Assembly: GCA_018333075.1 (NCBI GenBank)
Contig: BORH01000002.1
Span: forward strand, 372,001 to 436,000
Length of the DNA stretch: 64,000 nt
From: Heyndrickxia sporothermodurans
GTDB lineage: Bacteria; Bacillota; Bacilli; Bacillales; Bacillaceae_C
Direction of reading: 5' to 3'
Both the position numbers and the translations under genes were made by a program. The number at the start of each line of letters is the position of its first letter. Position 1 is the stretch's first letter. Positions 46,656 to 56,470 of this stretch are shown piece after piece. Below the pieces are notes generated by a model. The model worked only from the letters and a program-made list of their open reading frames with translations. It did not search any database and had not been told where the DNA came from.

Positions 46656-47867
46656 CTATTTGGTTATTGGTTGTTTTGAATGAATTTCTGAATAAACCTT
46701 TGTCGGTAATCCCCATAATTTAATGAATCCAACTGCTGCATTATGATCAAACATATCCCCTTTAGAATATGTAGCTAGTTCCTCGTTATATAGACTGTAT
46801 GGAGATTGACGACCAACTACTATATGTGTCCCTTTTAATAATTTCACACGAACTTTACCTGTTACTGTTTTTTGTGTTTCTTCAACGAACGCATCAAGAG
46901 CGGGTTTCAATGGTGAATACCATAAGCCTTCATAAATAATTTTCGCCAATTGTTGTTCAACCATTGTCTTAAATTGGGTTACTTCACGTGGAAGCGTTAA
47001 AAACTCTAATTCTTTATGCGCATTTATTAATAATAATGCAGCCGGGTTTTCATATACTTCGCGTGATTTAATACCTACTAGACGGTTTTCAATATGATCG
47101 ATTCTACCGATTCCGTGGTTACCTGCAAGTTCATTTAAGTTTTCGATGATATCTACTAATCCCATTGATTGATCGTTTAATGCAACCGGTACCCCTTGAT
47201 TAAATGCGATTTCAACATATTCCGCCACATCAGGTGTTTTTTCAATTGGATTAGTCCATTCAAATGCCTCTTCAGGCGCTTCATTCCAAGGGTTTTCCAA
47301 CACACCTGCTTCACATGCTCTCCCCCAAATATTTGCATCTATTGAAAAAGGATTATCTAAATCAATAGGAATAGGTATTTTATGCTTTTTGGCAAATTCA
47401 ATTTCCTCATCACGAGTCATCCCCCATTCACGAACAGGAGCAACAACTTTTAATGTAGGGTCCAATGCTTGAATGGAAACTTCAAATCGAACTTGATCAT
47501 TCCCCTTACCTGTACATCCATGAGCAACAGCAACCGCCCCCTCTTGATGTGCTACTTCCACTAGTAGCTTAGAAATTAACGGACGGCTTAATGCAGATGA
47601 TAACGGGTATTTGCCTTCATAAAGTGTGTTTGCCTTTAAACTTGGTAAAATGTAATCTTTTGCTAACATTTCTTTTCCATCAACCATTACCGCCTTAATT
47701 GCACCTACGTCAAGTGCTTTTTGACGAATAAATTCTAAATCTTTTCCTTCACCAACATCAATTCCTAGAGCAATTACATCATATCCATATTTTTCTTGTA
47801 ACCATTTTATTGAAACAGATGTATCTAAACCACCTGAATATGCTAATACAATTTTTTCTTTAGTCAT
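46656..47867 (-). CDS. argG: Argininosuccinate synthase
   Basis: Condenses citrulline and aspartate using ATP. The PP-loop motif is [10 protein letters not shown]; family blocks [24 protein letters not shown] and YSLYNEEL are present. 403 residues. Its ATG (47867) follows CAAAGGAGAG. The gene has its own promoter with an ARG box in the spacer (47892-47921), so it is likely repressed by arginine through ArgR/AhrC and can be transcribed apart from the argC promoter. Confidence 0.97.
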   Translation of the reverse strand: MTKEKIVLAYSGGLDTSVSIKWLQEKYGYDVIALGIDVGEGKDLEFIRQKALDVGAIKAVMVDGKEMLAKDYILPSLKANTLYEGKYPLSSALSRPLISKLLVEVAHQEGAVAVAHGCTGKGNDQVRFEVSIQALDPTLKVVAPVREWGMTRDEEIEFAKKHKIPIPIDLDNPFSIDANIWGRACEAGVLENPWNEAPEEAFEWTNPIEKTPDVAEYVEIAFNQGVPVALNDQSMGLVDIIENLNELAGNHGIGRIDHIENRLVGIKSREVYENPAALLLINAHKELEFLTLPREVTQFKTMVEQQLAKIIYEGLWYSPLKPALDAFVEETQKTVTGKVRVKLLKGTHIVVGRQSPYSLYNEELATYSKGDMFDHNAAVGFIKLWGLPTKVYSEIHSKQPITK

Positions 47868-47891
47868 GTTTATCTCTCCTTTGCATAAATA

Positions 47892-47921
47892 ATTATATAC
47901 ATGAATTTTTATGCATGTCAA
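47892..47921 (-). promoter_or_regulatory. argG promoter with ARG box in spacer
   Basis: On the minus strand TTGACA (47921-47916) and TATAAT (47897-47892) are separated by 18 nt. An ARG-box-like 18-mer, CATGCATAAAAATTCATG, spans 47900-47917 and covers most of the spacer; it closely resembles the known B. subtilis consensus CATGAATAAAAATTCAAG. Occupancy by AhrC should block RNA polymerase directly. Confidence 0.85.
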
Positions 47922-47963
47922 TCAAAAAAATATAGAATTGTATTTTCATATATTACAAACTTA

Positions 47964-48926
47964 TTATTGCATTAATGCTCTTAATATTGCTTTTTGTGCA
48001 TGGAGACGATTTTCTGCTTCATCCAATACTACTGAATGTTCACCGTCAATGATGGATCCAGCTACTTCTTCCTCTCGATGAGCCGGCAAACAGTGTAAAA
48101 ATATAAAATCATCCTTTGCATATTTGCATAACATTTCATTCACCTGATAGGCCTTGAAATCAGTCAATCTTTTTTTAGTTTCATTTTCCTGCCCCATACT
48201 TGTAAACACATCTGTAACCACCACATCAGCATCCTGAATCATTATTTGTGGATTTTCACCTATTTCTATACTTGAACCAAATTTTTTTGCATCCTTTTGA
48301 GCATTACTTACAATTGCTTTATTCGGTTCATATCCCTTTGGACATGCGATAGAAATATTCATCCCTACCTTTGCAGCACCTTCAATTAAGGAATGGCACA
48401 TATTATTATTTGCATCGCCTACAAAACACATTTTTAATCCATTCAATTTTCCTTTATACTCATATATAGTTAATAAATCTGCCAACACCTGTGTAGGATG
48501 ATGCATGTCAGTTAATCCATTTATTACAGGTACAGTAGCATGCTGTGCAAAGTCTTCTATTAATTCATGTTGAAAGGTTCGAATCATTAGTCCATCCACA
48601 TACCGAGACAATACTTTTGCTGTATCTTCTATTGTTTCTCCTCTTCCTAGCTGTAAATCCTTCGAACTTAAAAAAATAGCATTTCCACCTAGCTGAAGCA
48701 TTCCTATTTCAAATGAAACTCGTGTACGAGTGGAAGCTTTTTCAAATATCATTCCAAGGACCTTACCTTTGAGATAAGCATGTGGTTTTCCTGACTTCTG
48801 TAGCTTTTTCATTTTACTGGCATCTTCAATTAAGAAGTGCACTTCGTCGCTGGTTAATTGACTTATAGTCAAAAAATGCGAGATTTTTAATTCCTTATTA
48901 TTCTCAAACTGAATTAGATTAGACAT
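47964..48926 (-). CDS. argF: Ornithine carbamoyltransferase
   Basis: Makes citrulline from ornithine and carbamoyl phosphate. Motifs STRTRVSFE (carbamoyl phosphate), MHHPTQVLADL and HCLPAHR (ornithine) are intact. 320 residues. The ATG at 48926 follows GAAGGGAAAG; the ATG at 48944, overlapping the carB stop codon, lies upstream of that SD. It is the last gene of the argCJBD-carAB-argF transcript; the argG promoter follows. Confidence 0.97.
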   Translation of the reverse strand: MSNLIQFENNKELKISHFLTISQLTSDEVHFLIEDASKMKKLQKSGKPHAYLKGKVLGMIFEKASTRTRVSFEIGMLQLGGNAIFLSSKDLQLGRGETIEDTAKVLSRYVDGLMIRTFQHELIEDFAQHATVPVINGLTDMHHPTQVLADLLTIYEYKGKLNGLKMCFVGDANNNMCHSLIEGAAKVGMNISIACPKGYEPNKAIVSNAQKDAKKFGSSIEIGENPQIMIQDADVVVTDVFTSMGQENETKKRLTDFKAYQVNEMLCKYAKDDFIFLHCLPAHREEEVAGSIIDGEHSVVLDEAENRLHAQKAILRALMQ

Positions 48927-48940
48927 TTTTTTCTTTCCCT

Positions 48941-51900
48941 TCATGGTTGATTAGCGATACATTTTTTATAGTCATTTAACGACTTTACCGAAACATTGCT
49001 TTTTTTCGGTATAGCGATAAATGATTCAAAGGTATCTAGTGATGTGTAAAGCGGAATATTATAACGTAGTGCTAATTCCCTAATAAAAAATCCGATCGTT
49101 TCCTTATCGTTTCCTTTTTCAGGAATCACTATTGCTCCAGATAATGTTTCGTTTTTAAACATTTCATGCAGTTTTTTTGTATCTTTTTCAATATTTATTG
49201 CGTTAATTCCATTTTGTTTTAATAATTGTGCTGTTCCTTGAGTTGCTAGGATACGTATGCTTTTAGGTTTCAACTTTATGATTGTTTGCAAAAAGCTTGC
49301 TTTTTCACGATTAGCAATGGAACAAAAAATAGTTGGTATTTTTTCTTTTACTTTTTTTGTATTTTCTGAAATTTTATAAAATGCGTCTTGATAATTATCA
49401 CCTAAGCCGAGAATTTCCCCTGTAGATTTCATCTCTGGTCCTAAAATCGGATCAACCCCCTGCAATTTTTTAAAGGAAAAGATTGGTGCTTTTACTGCTG
49501 TATAAGGTATTTCCGCTTCTAACCCAGTTTTTTTCAATGACTGATCTAATTGTACCGCTACCCCTAATTCGATAATTGGTATATTTGTTATTTTACTTAA
49601 AATTGGTACAGTTCTTGAAGCACGCGGATTCACTTCAAGACAGTAAATTTGGTTACGGTCAATAACAAATTGTATGTTAGCTACTCCGACAATTCCCGCT
49701 TCAAGGCAAATTTTTTCAGTAAAGTCGAGAATCTGTTCTTTTTGAGATTCTGTTAAGCTTTGTGGAGGATAAACACTAATACTATCTCCAGAATGCACTC
49801 CTGCTTTTTCGATATGCTCAAATATTCCAGGAATGTAAACATTCTGTCCATCACAAATACAGTCTAGCTCACATTCTAAGCCCGGCAAATACTGATCGAT
49901 TAATAATGGCCATGTTCGTTCATCAGAAAATTGTAATGCTCGAACGTACTTCTCAAGCTCTTCTGGATGATATATAATCGACATCGATTGTCCGCCGATT
50001 ACATAAGATGGACGAACTAGAACAGGAAAACCTAATCGTTGGGCTGCTGATTTCAACATATTATTATTTAATGCAATTTCGCCTTTAATATGTGGAATGT
50101 CTAATTTATTCAACAAGCGATAAAACTGGTCACGATCCTCAAGTAAATCAATAGATTCAACTGATGTTCCATATATATTCATACCTGCATCTCTAAGACT
50201 TTCTGCTAAATTAATAGCTGTTTGACCTCCAAATTGAATAAATACACCATCTGGTTTTTCTTTTTCAACAATATGGAGCAAGTCCTCTGTCGTTAATGGT
50301 TCAAAATATAATTTATCTGCAATCGAATAATCTGTACTAACCGTTTCAGGGTTATTATTGACGACAATTGCTTCATATCCGAATTTCTTTAATGCTAAAA
50401 CAGCATGAACACTGCAATAATCAAATTCAATTCCTTGCCCTATTCGAATAGGTCCTGAACCTATAATTAACGCTTTCTTACAATTTCTTACTTCTACTTC
50501 ATCCTTTCCGTGCCATGTTGAATAAAAATAAGGTGTCTCAGCTTCAAATTCACCTGCACAGGTATCAACTAATTTATAGGATGGTATAAGATGGTTTTCT
50601 ATTCTTTTATTTCTTACTTCTTCTTCCTTACAACCAATTAAATGGCTTATATACTGATCTGACAAATTAAAGCTTTTAGCTTTAGTCAACCATTCTATTG
50701 GAATATCAAAAATAGAAAACGATTGTAAGGATTTCTCAAAATCTATCATTCCTCTAATCTTACTTAAAAACCAATGATCCATACTTGTTATTTCTTTTAC
50801 TACTTCAAGTGTCACCCCTCTTCTAAATGCTTCTGCAATAGCAAATAATCGTAGGTCAGTAGCATTACGAATATGATAATAAAGATCATCTAATGATGTA
50901 TCCTTAATCATTGGATGCGATAATCCGCAGACCTTGTATTCTAACGATCTAATTCCTTTATTAAGAGCTCCCTCAAACGTTCGATCAATGGCCATCGTTT
51001 CTCCAGTTGCTTTCATCTGTGTTCCGAGTTTTCTATTCGCATTAAAAAATTTATCAAAGGGGAATCGTGGTATTTTTACAACGATATAATCAAGTGCTGG
51101 CTCAAATGATGCGAACGTATTTCCCGTAACCGGATTGATGATTTCATCTAAGTGATAACCAATTGCACATTTTGTTGCAATTTTCGCAATCGGATAACCT
51201 GTGGCCTTCGAAGCAAGTGCTGAAGAGCGACTAACCCTTGGGTTAACCTCAATAATATAATATTGATTGGAACCTGGATTTAACGCAAATTGAATATTAC
51301 ATCCTCCTATCACACCTAATGAACGGATCACTTTTAATGATGCTTTACGTAGAATTTGATATTGTTCATCTGAAAGTGTTTGTGATGGAGCAACAACAAT
51401 TGAATCACCTGTATGAACGCCAACTGGATCCATGTTTTCCATATTACATACAATAATGCATGTATCATTAGCATCTCTAATCACTTCATATTCTATTTCT
51501 TTCCACCCTTTAATGCTTCGTTCCACTAGCACTTGATGAATAGGACTTAAAGATAAACCGTTTTTTAATATATCTTTCAATTCTTCAATATTATTAGCAA
51601 AACCTCCTCCTGCACCACCAAGTGTATAAGCAGGACGAATGATTACAGGGAAACCAATTTTTTCAACAAATTCAATTCCTGCTTCAACATTATGAACAAT
51701 CAATGATTCAGGAATAGGTTCATTAATGGATAGCATAAGTTCCCTAAACTTTTCACGATCTTCACCATTTTGAATGGATTGTACAGAGGTTCCTAATAAT
51801 TTAACTTTATACTTTTCAAGAAGTTTTTGTTCATATAACTCTACAGAAATATTTAAGCCTGTTTGACCGCCTAACGTTCCGATGATTCCATCTGGTTTTT

Positions 51901-52141
51901 CCTTCTTGATAATCTCTTCTACAATCTCCACCGTAATAGGCTCGATGTATATTCGATCGGCAATCTCATCATCAGTCATAATGGTAGCTGGATTGCTATT
52001 TAATAGAATCACTTCGATTCCTTCTTCTTTAAGTGCTAGGCAGCTCTGTGTTCCAGCATAATCAAATTCTGCTGCTTGACCGATAATAATCGGTCCAGAA
52101 CCAATGACTAACACTTTTTTGATGTCTTTATTGTAGGGCAT
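48941..52141 (-). CDS. carB: Arginine-specific carbamoyl-phosphate synthase, large subunit
   Basis: A 1066-residue ammonia/ATP-dependent carbamoyl phosphate synthase. Two homologous halves each have an ATP-grasp domain: first KVLVIGSGPIIIGQAAEFDYAG-type start (only partly quoted here), IRPAYTLGGAGGG and EVNPRVSRSSALASKATG; second ALIIGSGPIRIGQGIEFDY and VRPSYVIGGQSM. The C-terminal MGS-like regulatory domain starts about residue 930. It overlaps carA by 14 nt, implying coupled synthesis of the two subunits. Position inside the arginine operon marks it as the arginine-specific enzyme rather than the pyrimidine one. Confidence 0.96.
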   Translation of the reverse strand: MPYNKDIKKVLVIGSGPIIIGQAAEFDYAGTQSCLALKEEGIEVILLNSNPATIMTDDEIADRIYIEPITVEIVEEIIKKEKPDGIIGTLGGQTGLNISVELYEQKLLEKYKVKLLGTSVQSIQNGEDREKFRELMLSINEPIPESLIVHNVEAGIEFVEKIGFPVIIRPAYTLGGAGGGFANNIEELKDILKNGLSLSPIHQVLVERSIKGWKEIEYEVIRDANDTCIIVCNMENMDPVGVHTGDSIVVAPSQTLSDEQYQILRKASLKVIRSLGVIGGCNIQFALNPGSNQYYIIEVNPRVSRSSALASKATGYPIAKIATKCAIGYHLDEIINPVTGNTFASFEPALDYIVVKIPRFPFDKFFNANRKLGTQMKATGETMAIDRTFEGALNKGIRSLEYKVCGLSHPMIKDTSLDDLYYHIRNATDLRLFAIAEAFRRGVTLEVVKEITSMDHWFLSKIRGMIDFEKSLQSFSIFDIPIEWLTKAKSFNLSDQYISHLIGCKEEEVRNKRIENHLIPSYKLVDTCAGEFEAETPYFYSTWHGKDEVEVRNCKKALIIGSGPIRIGQGIEFDYCSVHAVLALKKFGYEAIVVNNNPETVSTDYSIADKLYFEPLTTEDLLHIVEKEKPDGVFIQFGGQTAINLAESLRDAGMNIYGTSVESIDLLEDRDQFYRLLNKLDIPHIKGEIALNNNMLKSAAQRLGFPVLVRPSYVIGGQSMSIIYHPEELEKYVRALQFSDERTWPLLIDQYLPGLECELDCICDGQNVYIPGIFEHIEKAGVHSGDSISVYPPQSLTESQKEQILDFTEKICLEAGIVGVANIQFVIDRNQIYCLEVNPRASRTVPILSKITNIPIIELGVAVQLDQSLKKTGLEAEIPYTAVKAPIFSFKKLQGVDPILGPEMKSTGEILGLGDNYQDAFYKISENTKKVKEKIPTIFCSIANREKASFLQTIIKLKPKSIRILATQGTAQLLKQNGINAINIEKDTKKLHEMFKNETLSGAIVIPEKGNDKETIGFFIRELALRYNIPLYTSLDTFESFIAIPKKSNVSVKSLNDYKKCIANQP

Positions 52142-53219
52142 ATTGCATTACTCCTATTTGTTGATTTATTAGCTGATAAAATTGTTCAAAAATATATTCG
52201 GTGTCTGTCGGCCCTGGATGGGCTTCCGGATGAAATTGCACCGTAATGATTGGGAGCTTCCGATGTTTCATCCCTTCCACGGTTCCATCATTAACATGTT
52301 TAAAGGAAACGAAAAATTGCAACTCATCAATGGTTGAATCGATAACGTCATAGCCATGATTTTGTGATGTAATAAACACTTTTCCAGTAGCAAGTTCTTT
52401 CACTGGATGATTACCACCACGATGGCCAAATGGTAATTTTCTCGTTTTTGCACCGTATGCTAAAGCAATTAATTGATGACCTAAACAGATCCCAAGTGTT
52501 GGATAGTTTTGTGTTAATGTTTTAATTTTTTTTAGTTGATTACCAACTGCCATCGGATCACCTGGTCCGTTACTAACAATGATTCCATCAGGCTTTAAAG
52601 CATTTATTTTTTCTAGTGGATAATGATACGGTACAATAGTCACTTTACATTTTGAACGTAAAAGAAAGGATAAAATTGACTTTTTAAATCCGAAATCCAT
52701 TAAAATGATATGTGGACCATCATTCTGGTAGGTTAGTACTTTATTTGTTACTACGTGGTCAATAAGGTTATTGTTATCATGATCATTCGCAAAGAAATGC
52801 TTTTCATCAGATATAACTCCTTTAATCGCTCCTTTTTTCCGAATCGTTTTCACTAGTTCTCTCGTATCCACGTTGGTAAGACATGGAATTTCATATTTTT
52901 TAAGCATAGTTAATATGGTTTCGTTAGATTTAAAATGGCTTGGATCAATGCATAGTTCACCAGTCACAATCCCTTTTACATGTGGTACTACACTTTCTTC
53001 ATAACAGTCATTCATTCCGTAATTACCTATTAATGGATAAGAAAAGACGACGAGTTGACCAGCATAGGAAGGGTCTGTCATGATTTCTTGATAACCTGTC
53101 ATACTAGTATTAAATACGACTTCCCCACACACCCCTTTTGAATTTCCAACTAGTTTCCCTTCGAATATCTCTCCACTTTCAAGAATTAAATAACCTGTAG
53201 TAATTTTCTCTTCAGTCAA
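52128..53219 (-). CDS. carA: Arginine-specific carbamoyl-phosphate synthase, small subunit
   Basis: Glutamine-hydrolysing subunit that delivers ammonia to CarB. N-terminal CPSase_sm_chain domain (LILESGEIFEGKLVG, EVVFNTSMTGYQEIMTDPSY) and a C-terminal class I GATase with LGICLGHQL (Cys), QFHPEAHPG (His, Glu). The best start is TTG at 53219, one base after the argD stop and 8 nt after GGAGG; upstream candidates fall inside argD with no SD. 363 residues, normal length. The 14-nt overlap with carB supports coupling. Confidence 0.95.
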   Translation of the reverse strand: MTEEKITTGYLILESGEIFEGKLVGNSKGVCGEVVFNTSMTGYQEIMTDPSYAGQLVVFSYPLIGNYGMNDCYEESVVPHVKGIVTGELCIDPSHFKSNETILTMLKKYEIPCLTNVDTRELVKTIRKKGAIKGVISDEKHFFANDHDNNNLIDHVVTNKVLTYQNDGPHIILMDFGFKKSILSFLLRSKCKVTIVPYHYPLEKINALKPDGIIVSNGPGDPMAVGNQLKKIKTLTQNYPTLGICLGHQLIALAYGAKTRKLPFGHRGGNHPVKELATGKVFITSQNHGYDVIDSTIDELQFFVSFKHVNDGTVEGMKHRKLPIITVQFHPEAHPGPTDTEYIFEQFYQLINQQIGVMQYALQ

Positions 53220-53220
53220 T

Positions 53221-54414
53221 TTATAGTTCCTCCACTTCTGATAATATCCTGTTGAAGATGTCAAAAAATTGATTTATTTCATCATCATTTACTGTTAATG
53301 GAGGTAAAATTCGAATGACATTCGGTCCTGCGGTCAATATAAGTAAATGTTCTTGTCTAGCAAGTTCAACGAGTTGATTAGCCTCTTTTTCTAAAACGAT
53401 TCCGATTAATAAACCTTTTCCACGAATTTCCTTCACCAGTGAATGTTTTTGTTTCACCTCTTTTAATTTACTCCATAATCTATTAATCTTTTCTTGGATA
53501 GTAGATAGAAGATTAGTAGAGAAAATCGTTTCTAAAGTTGCTAAACCAGCAGTAGCAGCTAATGGATTCCCACCAAAAGTACTTCCATGAGTACCCGGCA
53601 CAAATGCTTTAGCCACTTCATTCTTTGCTAACATTGCACCAATTGGGAATCCTGAACCTAGCCCTTTTGCAAGTGTCATAATATCTGGCTCAAATTGATA
53701 ATGTTCGTAAGCAAATAACGTTCCTGTTCTTGCTAATCCAGTTTGAACCTCATCAACAATTAATAGGATGCTTTGCTTGTGACAAATCGAAACGAGCTTT
53801 TGTACCCATTCCTGATTTGCTGAAATGACTCCACCTTCACCTTGAATCATCTCTAACATAACTGCACAAGGTTGGATATTTATTAATTGATCGAGAGCTT
53901 CCAAATCGTTATAAGGCAAATATTGAAAGCCAGGAATTAAAGGAGAAAATCCCTTTTGAACCTTTTCTTGACCAGTTGCAGTCAATGTAGCTAATGTACG
54001 GCCATGAAAAGATTGTTTAAAAGTAACAATCGTTGAGTTTTTGCTATTTCCGTTATTTGCATATATTCTAACAAGCTTTATCGCTGCCTCGTTTGCTTCA
54101 GCACCACTATTGCAGAAAAAAACTTGATCAAAGCAACTATTCACTGTTAGGAGAGTGGCTAATTGCTCCTGAGTACCAATTTGGTATAAATTTGAGCAAT
54201 GCCATAATTGATCTAATTGTTGAATAAGTGCTTGTTTTACACTTTCTGGAACATGACCAAGGTTACAAGTAGCTATTCCAGATGTAAAATCTAAATATTT
54301 CACCCCGTTTTGATCCCAAACAAAGCTTCCTTTTCCTTTTACTAATTGAATTGGAGCACGATTATATGTTTGCATTAAAGAGGATGAAATGGCATTTAAA
54401 GCATTTGTTAACAT
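53221..54414 (-). CDS. argD: Acetylornithine aminotransferase
   Basis: Class III PLP aminotransferase converting N-acetylglutamate semialdehyde and glutamate to N-acetylornithine. Recognisable blocks: LDFTSGIATCNLGH, FFCNSGAEANEAAIKL, LIVDEVQTGLARTG, and the PLP lysine in MTLAKGLGSGFPIGAM. 397 residues. ATG after GGAGGGGATAAC; it overlaps the argB end by 7 nt. The stop codon is followed one base later by the carA start. Confidence 0.96.
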   Translation of the reverse strand: MLTNALNAISSSLMQTYNRAPIQLVKGKGSFVWDQNGVKYLDFTSGIATCNLGHVPESVKQALIQQLDQLWHCSNLYQIGTQEQLATLLTVNSCFDQVFFCNSGAEANEAAIKLVRIYANNGNSKNSTIVTFKQSFHGRTLATLTATGQEKVQKGFSPLIPGFQYLPYNDLEALDQLINIQPCAVMLEMIQGEGGVISANQEWVQKLVSICHKQSILLIVDEVQTGLARTGTLFAYEHYQFEPDIMTLAKGLGSGFPIGAMLAKNEVAKAFVPGTHGSTFGGNPLAATAGLATLETIFSTNLLSTIQEKINRLWSKLKEVKQKHSLVKEIRGKGLLIGIVLEKEANQLVELARQEHLLILTAGPNVIRILPPLTVNDDEINQFFDIFNRILSEVEEL

Positions 54415-55190
54415 GTTATCCCCTCCAATATTTTTGTCCCTAATTTTTCTCCATGCATTATTTTTAGCAAGATATTTTCTTCTATGCCATTCAATATCAG
54501 CACTTCCTTAACACCGGATTGAATACAATCAATCGCTGCCTTGACTTTTGGAATCATCCCTCCAGTAATGACTTTATTCTCAATTAATGAAGTCGCTTCA
54601 GAGATTTGCAAATGATGAATAATATTATTTTCCTTCATTACTCCGTCTACATTCGTTATCACCCATAATGGGGCATGAAGCTCTTTTGCAATGGCTGCTG
54701 CTGCGAGATCTCCATTAATATTCCATCTTTGACCAGACTGATCAATACCTATTGGAGAAATTACAGGTATGATCTGATTTTCCGACAATTGAATTAATAG
54801 CTCATTATTAACTTTAGCTATTTTACCAACATAGCCTAATTCCAAATCAGGATTTATAGGTGTGGCTTCTAAGAGCTTCCCATCTGCACCGCTTAAACCA
54901 ACTGCTTTCCCACCATTTGCAATTATGTTACGGACAAAGGATTTATTCATCTTTCCCGATAGAACCATTTCTACTACATCAAGGGTTTGTTCTGTAGTAA
55001 CTCTTAACCCATTTACAAATTTTGATTCAATATTTAACTCATTTAATAGTTTAGTAATGTCAGGTCCACCGCCATGAACTAATATTGGCTTTACCTGACC
55101 TTGATGTACAAGTTGAACGAGTTGATCAAAAAAAGATGCAGGCAATTGGTCCATTACACTTCCACCACATTTAATCACTAGATATGACAT
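54408..55190 (-). CDS. argB: N-acetylglutamate kinase
   Basis: Phosphorylates N-acetylglutamate, second step of the pathway. Amino-acid-kinase features: KCGGSVMDQL (Lys and Gly-rich loop), VHGGGPDITKLL, VISPIGIDQSG, WNINGDLAAAAIA and GGMIPKVKAA. 260 residues. The ATG at 55190 begins MSYLVIKCGG; AAAGGATG lies upstream at a longish spacing, and the start at 55232 is unlikely. Situated 22 nt after argJ. Confidence 0.96.
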   Translation of the reverse strand: MSYLVIKCGGSVMDQLPASFFDQLVQLVHQGQVKPILVHGGGPDITKLLNELNIESKFVNGLRVTTEQTLDVVEMVLSGKMNKSFVRNIIANGGKAVGLSGADGKLLEATPINPDLELGYVGKIAKVNNELLIQLSENQIIPVISPIGIDQSGQRWNINGDLAAAAIAKELHAPLWVITNVDGVMKENNIIHHLQISEATSLIENKVITGGMIPKVKAAIDCIQSGVKEVLILNGIEENILLKIMHGEKLGTKILEGITC

Positions 55191-55212
55191 ATGTTTTTCG
55201 CATCCTTTCTTT

Positions 55213-56457
55213 TTATGTCCGGTAGGATGCATTTATTTTTACATAGTCATAAGTTAAATCGCACCCCCACGCAATTGCCCTTCCATTTGACTCGAATAAA
55301 TCAACAAAAATATGAATCATTTCATTTTGATGTAAATAATTTTTCGCATCTTCCTCAGAAAACTGGCAAGGTAAGCCACGTTCAACTACAGCGATTGGTC
55401 CTAAGTTAACTTTTATATTTGTATGTTTTATAGTTGCACCGCTGTAGCCAATTGCGGCAACTATTCTCCCCCAATTAGGATCTTCGCCGAAAATGGCAGC
55501 TTTAACAAGATTCGAACCAATGATGGATTTCGCAATTTTAATCGCGTCTTCATCTGAATTAGCTCCTATTACTTGAGCTTCAATTAATTTAGTTGCTCCT
55601 TCACCATCTTTTGCGATTTGTTTCGCTAATGATTGACAAACTATATTTAAGCCTTCTTCAAAGATCTTCCATTCAGGATGGAGCGGCGAAAGTTCGTTAT
55701 TTTTTGATTGACCATTTGCTAGTACAAGAACCATATCATTTGTACTTGTATCTCCATCAACGGTTATCATATTAAATGATTTGTTTGTTGCAGATTTTAG
55801 TACATGTTGTAGTGCTTCTTGATTCACGAAAGCATCTGTTGTAATAAAAGAAAGCATGGTTGCCATGTTTGGATGGATCATCCCTGATCCCTTTGCAGCA
55901 CCACCAATCGTTATTTTTTTTCCGTCAATAAACATTTGAACACATGCATGTTTTGTAAATGTATCCGTTGTTAAAATCGCCTGCTCAAAATCTGTTGAAT
56001 GATTTTGTTCATACAAATCAAAAATTGAAGCTACTCCATTTTTTATTTTTTCCATAGGCAGCTGTTCTCCAATAACTCCGGTAGAACTTACAGCAACTAA
56101 TTGTTCATCAATTCCTACTTGATCTGCAAAAAGCTTTCTCATGATATATGCATTTTTTAAGCCTTCTTCTCCTGTACAGGCATTCGCCACTCCAGAATTG
56201 ACAATCACCCCTTGAAGATAATTTGAATTTTCAATACTTTCCTTTGTCACTTGTATCGGTGGTGCCTGAAAAAGATTTGTTGTGTAAACTGCCGCACCTG
56301 TTGCAGGAACATTTGAATAAAGCCACCCTAAATCATATCTCTTCCTTTTAATTCCACAATGTAAACCTCCTGCTAAAAAGCCAATAGGTGAAGTAATATC
56401 ACCTTCTATTACCTGAATATTCTCAATATTCGTATCTGATTCTTTTATACTATTCAT
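55213..56457 (-). CDS. argJ: Bifunctional ornithine acetyltransferase / N-acetylglutamate synthase
   Basis: Transfers the acetyl group from N-acetylornithine to glutamate, recycling it. The self-cleavage site is visible: [15 protein letters not shown], with the nucleophilic Thr after NMA. Other blocks are [19 protein letters not shown] and [17 protein letters not shown]. 414 residues. The second of two adjacent ATGs (56457), 6 nt after GGAGG, is taken as start. It begins 13 nt after argC. Since acetyl recycling is complete here, only a small supply of N-acetylglutamate is needed. Confidence 0.96.
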   Translation of the reverse strand: MNSIKESDTNIENIQVIEGDITSPIGFLAGGLHCGIKRKRYDLGWLYSNVPATGAAVYTTNLFQAPPIQVTKESIENSNYLQGVIVNSGVANACTGEEGLKNAYIMRKLFADQVGIDEQLVAVSSTGVIGEQLPMEKIKNGVASIFDLYEQNHSTDFEQAILTTDTFTKHACVQMFIDGKKITIGGAAKGSGMIHPNMATMLSFITTDAFVNQEALQHVLKSATNKSFNMITVDGDTSTNDMVLVLANGQSKNNELSPLHPEWKIFEEGLNIVCQSLAKQIAKDGEGATKLIEAQVIGANSDEDAIKIAKSIIGSNLVKAAIFGEDPNWGRIVAAIGYSGATIKHTNIKVNLGPIAVVERGLPCQFSEEDAKNYLHQNEMIHIFVDLFESNGRAIAWGCDLTYDYVKINASYRT

Positions 56458-56470
56458 CATAAACCTCCAT

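Noticed and set aside
53219-53264. Longer carA start overlapping argD by 44 nt
   Set aside because: No SD; the TTG at 53219 has GGAGG at ideal spacing and gives the normal CarA length.
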